From Lethocerus indicus (lineage: Eukaryota > Arthropoda > Insecta > Hemiptera > Belostomatidae), in assembly GCA_019843655.1 (NCBI GenBank), contig JACDQD010000001.1:46930443-46994442 (forward strand): a stretch of DNA of 64,000 nt. Reading direction: 5' to 3'. The notes under the pieces were generated by a model that was not told the DNA's origin, did no database searches, and was given only the letters and a program-made list of their open reading frames with translations. Of this stretch, positions 57,460-64,000 are shown in pieces; position 1 is the stretch's first letter, and the number at the start of each line of letters is the position of its first letter. The translations under genes were made by a program, and so were the position numbers.

Positions 57460-59139
57460 ACCGAAGAGTTCGGACGATGCGTCCCATAACTAGTCGCGAT
57501 ACCATATTATATCATATATAATATTTACGAAAAAACCCATAAGCGAGTCACTGCGCTCTGTCACTGTAATATGCCTTAAGGAAGTAACGCGCGTTCCCGA
57601 CGGATATAAAAGGAGGAGAAGACGGGAACGAAAGAGGGAACATTCGGGAGCCCAACCGGTAAGAACAAATTGAGACAAGAATTCAGCTCATAAAGCATCT
57701 CGGTAAGCTATCGCTGGAGGATGGTGCAAAGACGAAACCGGACTATCAGGCCGACTAGTTCCGTGGTGCAGAATTTCTTCCAATCAAAACTGTAGATTTA
57801 GTACATTCGTATGTTACATAATGTATACGAATAATAAAAGAGTATTTTATTACTATTTCATGACCTAAGAATCATGAGGCAACATCTCGCAATTCTTTCA
57901 TAAGCTTGGTACTTCTGTTATCCAGCCTGTTGTATTACACAGGCCATGAACATATTTTACATTTGAATATACCGTGCATGTGAGTATAATAAATGGCCAT
58001 GAAATACTAGTTTTACTTAAAAGATATATTGTATGGGAAGGGGCCCCCCAGTAAAGGCAAACACACAATAAAATAACCCGAACGAAGGTTTCAAATTTAT
58101 GATTTATTCGACTTAAATTCGGTCATTGACGCAGACAGTATAGCGTTTAAGTTATATGAATGAAAATTTATGTTTTGTGGAGAATAGATTTTCAAGTGAT
58201 TGTTTCAAACTCTTCCAAATAATTTCTTAAAAATATTTTTAACCCCCACCCGCTGTAGTTGTTTAAAATTAATTATCTGGACAGGATAAATCAATCAAAC
58301 TTAATAGGAAATTGATTAAGCTTTTCCCCAGGATTCTACGTTGGAGTTTTAGAGAAGAGTCCGAAGTTTACTATCTAAAAGGTGGCCCCGTAAGCTAAGG
58401 TATCGGAGGGTAACTATTAATAGAACTTTTGGGGCCCCAATGCTCGAAGACATTCAAGGGCCCGGTAATTATGCTTCCCCCTTTCAATTCTCCGCTGTTC
58501 AACGGTGTAATTCCGGCCAACACTCTACATTTCGTCAGCCCTTTCTCGCAGAGATATTTTTATTCAAGGGGGAAAATTCTTTATATTTCTTACCGATTTG
58601 AACGGTGTTGTCTAGTGCTAAGTCCAGTAAGCGAGCTGAAAATGTTTACGTGCCGGTTTTCCCGGTTCGTATAATCACAATGAAATGCGATTTATTTCCC
58701 AGAGTCGCCCTCGTTTTTTCTATCCCTGAGGAGCTCTCCCCCTCTCTTTCTTTCTCCCTCCCCCACCCCATATCATCTTACGCGACTGGAGTTAATAACG
58801 CGTTATTAAAGCTTAATGGAAGCGGGCGAAGCATCTCCGGGTTCGCATTTTCCAGGGCCCCCGATTGCCCGAGAAGAATGGTCTGAAAAATGGACGCCAT
58901 TTGAGATTTCGACCCGCGGGGACCTATTAGGGACTTTTATCGACCATTAGCCCTGGTCGAGTGTATTGAATGCAGGCCAAATCCGGGAGAGCTTTCGTCA
59001 GGGCCTGAAACACGGAGGGCTCATACGCTCATCCTTGCTCGGTTCATGATTTTTGGTTAACGTATGTTTAGAGTACCCGTTTGCCTGTAATGTGTTCCTA
59101 ATCTTCTATCTTGGGTTCTGTGTATTCCTTTGGGCAATT

Positions 59140-59140
<1 letters not shown>
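57460..59140. other. Spacer, nothing recognised
   Basis: No gene, RNA or clear repeat family. A short arm-like phrase near 57720-57750 ('ggatggtgcaaagacgaaac') may be another family A relic. Confidence 0.35.
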
Positions 59141-59143
<3 letters not shown>

Positions 59144-59207
<64 letters not shown>

Positions 59208-59214
59208 CACAATA
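59144..59214. repeat. (TA)n microsatellite with compound end
   Basis: A pure TA repeat of about 53 bp to 59196, followed by 'gtatatatacacacaata'. It lies about 50 bp upstream of a reverse-transcriptase fragment. Confidence 0.95.
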
Positions 59215-59264
59215 TATACCCTGTCACGTATACACAAATTATACTTTAAAAATCAATAATATGA

Positions 59265-59445
59265 CCCGTATTGCTGTATGGGTCTGAAACGTGGACTAAG
59301 AAAGAAAGAAAGAAGAGAAAAAGGTTATAGTATTTGAGAAGAAAGTGCTACGAAAGATATACGGGCCTACATGTGAACAAGGAGAATGGAAAAGGATATA
59401 CAGAGGATTTGAGCTACTGAAGAAGACGCACAGAACCGACCATGG
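59265..59445 (+). pseudogene. Non-LTR reverse transcriptase C-terminal fragment (second type)
   Basis: The first frame reads PVLLYGSETWTKKERKKRK and then stops. The next frame reads VFEKKVLRKIYGPTCEQGEW and KRIYRGFELLKKTHRT. 'VLLYGSETWT' followed by 'FExKVLRKIYGPxxExGxWxxRY' is the classical C-terminal signature of the endonuclease/reverse-transcriptase proteins of RTE/CR1-like insect LINEs. It is clearly different from the Jockey family at 33292-33890, which has 'TYGIELWG' at the same position. The stop and frameshift make it dead. Confidence 0.8.
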
Positions 59446-60025
59446 ACCATGGAGGCCCCCCCGTTAGGCTATTAAACGGCCGAACGGCCATCAAAATGAA
59501 ACTCTAATTGGGCCCTAGGCGCGGATTCGCGGAAACACCGATCTCGGCTAATTTGCGGTTGTTACTACAGCCCGCTTCAACAGCCACCAAATTAATCACT
59601 CTAATATGATCTGTTCAGTGAGCTAGTTAATAATTGGTAATCCAATGAAAATGCGGCACACCATCGGTATTCAAACACACTCAATTCGATGGTGACTTTC
59701 GAATCCCCCCTCCTTTTTCCGGTTAATATTCCATTTTGTTGTACTTTTATTTTTTCCCTTGTACCCCAGTAACTTATTCTGTGGCGTATTTCTTTTTTTG
59801 CAATTTAAATGAGTACAATTCACATTTTCTGGACCGCAAATCTATGTATACATAGTTATTGGAAAGGCAACGTTTCAAACAACAATTTATAATTACGATA
59901 TATAATTATTGATTAATTATTAACTCATACGCAAAATTAATTGATCGGGAAAGTGTAGACATTAAACCTCCGAATCGCAGTGTGACCAACATTTCTTTTA
60001 TTTGGAAATTTAGCAATATTCTTCT

Positions 60026-60030
<5 letters not shown>

Positions 60031-60080
<50 letters not shown>
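60031..60080. repeat. (TA)n microsatellite
   Basis: An uninterrupted TA repeat of about 50 bp. Confidence 0.95.
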
Positions 60081-60083
<3 letters not shown>

Positions 60084-60499
60084 GGTTTAAAACAGTTTAA
60101 CATCACCCGTATCATACGAATTTTGAACCACCATTTTAAATTGTTATTTCCAGAACTACCATGATCTTGGTCGTCACTCGGACGAAAACAGGACAGAAAA
60201 GTAAACACGGTATCGGCCGGACCGAAGGTTAAACTTGTTTTTATTGTGAAAACCTCCCCCGAGCGAATTTCCCAACGATTTATACTCCTTACGCTTAACT
60301 TTTTGTTGTTAACCGCCCCTAAACGGGTTCCGATAAAATAGAAAGCGAAAATGTTACGAGGCACGCACACAAAATTAAACGGCTTTCAATATAGGGTTTT
60401 CAACATACGCCCGTATTTTAATTGTAAAATCTTCGGAACGACGAAACGCTCCCATGTAGCGGGACAGGGACATGGATGCGACTTTGCTCAGAAATTAGG

Positions 60500-60640
60500 A
60501 AAGGTTTCCCTAACGAAGAATGAGCCCACGATGAAGAGCAAATTAGTTCAGAATTTAAGGCAAAAGAACCAGTCGCATGGCAATATTGAGAACAAAACGT
60601 GCACACATGTTCATAAGAAGAGATAAATGAACAAAAAAAC
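60500..60640 (+). repeat. Family B repeat, long copy
   Basis: The ordered blocks are 'cctaacgaagaatgagccca', 'gatgaagagcaaattagttc', 'aaaagaaccagtcgcatggc', 'aatattgagaacaaaacgtg' and 'cacacatgttc'. These define family B, and the copies at 24635, 31746-32115 and 51660 were recognised against them. It has no coding capacity. Confidence 0.75.
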
Positions 60641-60664
60641 TATAAGAAATGAAAAAGAGCTGGT

Positions 60665-60755
60665 TCCTGAATAACTGTTTCCCAGAACAAGTCCTCAGGC
60701 AGTATTGAGAGCAAAACTTTCACTAATGCCAAGCGGAAAAGAGAATGCACTGAAA
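60665..60755 (+). repeat. Family B repeat, adjacent second copy
   Basis: 'agaacaagtcctcaggcagt' and 'attgagagcaaaactttcac' repeat the second half of the unit at 60500-60640, about 118 bp downstream in the same orientation. Confidence 0.7.
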
Positions 60756-60774
60756 AAAATGTCCTGACAGACTA

Positions 60775-62600
60775 CTGGGAATCGAGGCGTAGAAGTGCAG
60801 ACATGACCGAAAGCTGAAGGGCTACCAAAGTAAGGATTCCATATGGGCCAAAATAAATTAATTCAATCCATCCATAATACAAGAATGCATTGTCCTGTGA
60901 AGTGAGAAAAATCGAAACGTTGTTCGCGATGTCCAATTGAAATTTCTAGTGCGACAGACTACCTGAAGATAATAGGAGTTGAAGACATATTTGCGGGCGA
61001 CTTCAGGTTTGACTCATTACTCGTCCATTAGTACCGGAAACTCTACCTGAATTAATGGGTTGTCAACTGAAGCAAATCCCTACAAGCATGTGGCCAAAAC
61101 TCAAGCACGAGCGCAGCTGTTTCTGGCGCGAGAATATATTGCAATGTAATATCAGGCTTTTCGACCGGAAAATAGGGGGGTGATTTCGGAAATAAATGCA
61201 GCTGAAGTTTGATAAAGGGTTCGACACGGACGCGCATTATACTTCGATTTAATGACGACGGAATTGCTGGAAGCCGAAACTTTCGCACACTATCTGTAGA
61301 AAACGCAACAGTTCTTTCGCCCATTGGCCACAAAGGTTTTAAAACGCGGGGGTATTTTTACCGAATTTAAATCTTCATTCGCGGTTCCACAAATTCCTAG
61401 TAACTCCAGAATAGCAATTTTCGATATACCAACGAGCTTACTGAGGTTTGTTTACTTAGGTATACCAATTAGAACTGGGTTCGGTAGTTTGTTCCTTGTC
61501 AATGCGGGATACATATATTTTCCCATTTAGAATGATAGTAGATTAATCGAATGGGATTTCGGAAATTACCTTCGATGATGGTTTAGCGGTAAATGCTTCA
61601 ACCCAATTTTCTTCCAGTAACTTCAATGTGTTAAGCTCACAGACGGTTTCTCGTCGAGCACATATTTTTAATTTTGGCAAACGAACTGATCGAACCAGAC
61701 AGTAGTAGTTAAGTAATTTGCCGACGTTACGTTATCGTGTCCAGTTAAATAGCAACAATAGGAGCTCATAGGATGCTCCAACGCAGGTCTAGGTGGTCCA
61801 TTAGTTTAAAAGAAGGTTAATGAACATGGCCAAAGTCGAAAACGGTTTAACAAAATACCGGGCGTTTGACACAAGATCGCGTGAATAGCCTATTCATCTA
61901 TTTTCGCGGGTCATCTGCAACACGTGCATCGCACCCGAGCGATTCAAAGCCCTGGGGGAGAGGTTTTTCAAGTGAAAGTACCCCCTCTATTGGCTTTCAA
62001 CGGTACAGGGATAAGGGGGTTAATCTGAGTCAGAGGATCTGAGCGGCGGCAAAGGGCCGAGTGGGGCCCCTCGTGAACGGAAATAGTGAGAGGTGGGATG
62101 TGAAAGGGAAGAGGTGGTATGTAGGCTATAGAGAAAGCACCCTGGAATGTCCAACCCCATAAGGAGTCCCCTTAGCAACTTCTAATCAAACCACCTCCCC
62201 CTTTTTCTAGATGAAAACATTAAAGCGGACTACTTTTCGTACGTTGCTTTTCGCCGATTACGCCCTAAGTTTAAATGATAAACTACGCGAAAGCAGTAAT
62301 ATTCAGTCTTCCCGATCGGCAGTGTGGACGGCAAAGAGTCGGAGGAATCGAGGAAAGAATATGCAGGACACTTTATTTTTTCAACCCCAAATACAATCAG
62401 ATTTACCGATTTTCATCAGGCCTCAAATGTCTGGGATCAAATGATTCGGAGGAATTACCCCCCAAAAAAAGTAGATTTTTCTTTTTCAACCACAGATTAT
62501 ATTAGATTTACGATTTGTATCAAGGGTCCCCTGCAATAGTTTTTATAACTCAAATTCCCTCGCACCATAATTATTTTCATGTATACTTACTATTATTGTC
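60775..62600. other. Spacer, nothing recognised
   Basis: About 1.8 kb with no gene, RNA or repeat family. 'gatggtttagcggtaaatgc' near 61576 resembles a pol III A box, but no B box follows at the right distance. Confidence 0.35.
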
Positions 62601-62606
62601 CTAAAG

Positions 62607-62634
62607 AATTACTTATGTTTAAACATAAGTAATT
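62607..62634. repeat. Perfect 28-bp palindrome
   Basis: AATTACTTATGTTT (62607-62620) is followed immediately by its exact reverse complement (62621-62634), with no spacer and the centre TTTAAA. It could bind a dimeric protein or form a cruciform. A chance perfect palindrome of this length is unlikely. Confidence 0.85.
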
Positions 62635-62754
62635 ATGCATGCGCGCCTAACGAGGCTTGAAACTCGTTGCGCTACGTAAATAATGAAAAAGAAAATGTTA
62701 TCACAAACTAAATTCTGGCGAGATCGCGTAATACTGAGGGAAGAACCTGGTTTA

Positions 62755-62880
62755 CCAAGGGTTGATCCCCAGCTATTCTGGGATTTTTACCGTGTTTGGG
62801 AACCACCCGAGGCAGCCCAGGGGAAGGGTTTTTGCCCATTCCCTTTGGTGTATTGTCTGCTTCCTTTTGTTTACTTTATT
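62755..62880 (+). repeat. Family C repeat
   Basis: 'ctgggatttttaccgtgttt', 'gggaaccacccgag', 'gaagggtttttgcccattcc', 'tgtctgcttcc' match the reverse complement of 35742-35850. A 100-codon plus frame (62683-62985) crosses it without a known motif. Confidence 0.75.
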
Positions 62881-63004
62881 AATACTGTAAATAATCGTAA
62901 TAAAACCAAAACTGTATTAAATATTGATGCCTATAATATAACGTATGATAATTGTGCACACAAGCAACCTACCTTATGGGCTTGAATGAACTACGATGGT
63001 ATAA

Positions 63005-63010
<6 letters not shown>

Positions 63011-63060
<50 letters not shown>
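63011..63060. repeat. (TA)n microsatellite
   Basis: An uninterrupted TA repeat of about 50 bp, some 130 bp after the family C copy. Confidence 0.95.
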
Positions 63061-63062
<2 letters not shown>

Positions 63063-63727
63063 CTGTCAGTATATTGGTGTTATGTTTTAACTGCGACACA
63101 ACTCATTGTGCCAACATGCGGCTTTTAAGGCTTGAAACCGTCTTTCGTAGAAATATGACTGCTAAATGCTACACATGTCAGTTTGAATGAAACATGGTTG
63201 GAAAATGGATTTCGCATTTGAAAGGGTGGGGAAAAATAGAAAAGAAAAAGAAAAAGACACCAACAAGTACCGAGTACTGGCAGGGTTTTCTTACCCGGGG
63301 GAATTATTGAAAAATGAATATTGAATAACTGAGAATAAATCGCCGCTCCGAAGATTGCTTCCGTAAAAATTGTTTGCTTTACATCTCGAACACGTGCCCT
63401 TTTGTACATATCGATCCCGATCTTCCGCTTTCCCTATAGGACGTATACGAGGAAATAGGTGCTACTGTATAATTTAGTAGGCGGAGGAATACGCTGTATT
63501 GGCGCTTTATTTGATTCTAAATAAATTTAACTAATCATTTTCATAAACATAATCTATATGCATTGATATAAGTTTAATTTGTTATAATGGTTCAAAAACC
63601 AATGATTTTATCGGAGAGTGTCATGAAGGTGCTGTGATATTTTGTACCTCATAATAGCTACGAATTCAGAACATTATCGATGTCGATTATTGATCACCCA
63701 TTGGTAGCCTGACTAAGATTAGGACGG

Positions 63728-63785
63728 GATACTACTGAAGCTGACGAGGAGCCGACTTTATTATTCGAGAGCAGAATAAATAGGC
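63728..63785 (+). repeat. Family A arm fragment
   Basis: 'gatactactgaagctgacga' and 'ggagccgac', then 'gagagcagaataaat' follow the order of the right arm with losses. Confidence 0.5.
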
Positions 63786-63902
63786 GTTTAACATTTAAAC
63801 GTACTCGGCGTTGTTTTTTCCGACTTCTTACGCCCCTTTCTCTTTTATATGTCCACTGAAAGCGTTTGAATGTATGGTTTATGCAGTGACAGTACTACAC
63901 TC

Positions 63903-63965
63903 TATATTACTAATGATGGAGAAATGCCGAAACGATCGAGCAGGGAGGGAATAGAGAAAATCGTT
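63903..63965 (+). repeat. Family A arm fragment
   Basis: 'tactaatgatggagaaatgc', 'cgaaacgatcgagcagggag' and 'ggaatagagaaaat' resemble the right arm (ctactgaagatggcgagc, gccgaaacc, gagaggagacagaaa). Confidence 0.45.
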
Positions 63966-64000
63966 ACCGGTGACACCTTACATTGATTTTGTTGTTATTA

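Noticed and set aside
61570..61600. A-box-like 'tggtttagcggtaaatgc' as a tRNA gene
   Set aside because: No B box at 30-60 bases downstream and no pairing stems.

Overview
The window looks like repeat-rich, non-coding nuclear DNA from an animal, most likely an insect or another arthropod. The evidence is the mobile-element content: a Jockey-type non-LTR retrotransposon family, a mariner-type transposase relic, tRNA-derived SINE-like units, and very abundant inverted-repeat (foldback/MITE-like) elements, together with long (TA)n and (GA)n microsatellites. CpG dinucleotides look frequent to the eye, but I did not count them. I cannot name the order or species. I found no convincing host protein-coding gene on either strand; all recognisable coding matter comes from broken transposable elements.

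Layout. 1-6 kb: AT-rich spacer with several copies of a foldback repeat that I call family A. 6-16 kb: mostly unrecognised sequence with GC-rich or purine-rich patches (8.4-8.8, 10.2-10.75, 14.0-14.5 kb), a tRNA-like 3' half at 11.5 kb and two short 3' ends of the Jockey family. 16-18.1 kb: two local tandem duplications, the second belonging to a dispersed repeat, family C. 20.5-21.3 kb: the strongest CpG-rich island, with a TATA-like box, two CACGTG E-boxes around a MEF2-like site, and a G-quadruplex motif. 24.6-25.1 kb: a nearly complete family A foldback inserted in a copy of repeat family B. 29.4-29.7 and 33.3-33.9 kb: Jockey 3' ends, the second bounded by a perfect 14-bp target-site duplication. 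31.7-32.1 kb: a family B inverted pair. 32.6, 35.9, 48.5 and 59.3 kb: other reverse-transcriptase fragments. 36.3-36.9 kb: two family A copies interleaved with two (TA)n tracts. 41.5-42.0 kb: a direct duplication. 45.6 and 52.5 kb: (GA)n arrays of about 230 and 190 bp. 53.0-53.25 kb: mariner relic. 53-64 kb: further copies of families A, B, C and H, more (TA)n tracts and a perfect 28-bp palindrome.

The parts do not form a pathway. They read as layers of transposition: autonomous elements (Jockey, mariner) now dead, plus short non-autonomous families that dominate the local sequence. The two most informative observations are the abundance and structure of family A (more than 20 recognisable pieces in 64 kb) and the possible regulatory module in the 20.5-21.3 kb island. 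All repeat family letters (A-H) are my own labels, made by comparing copies inside this window by eye. Boundaries are approximate unless a target-site duplication is stated.
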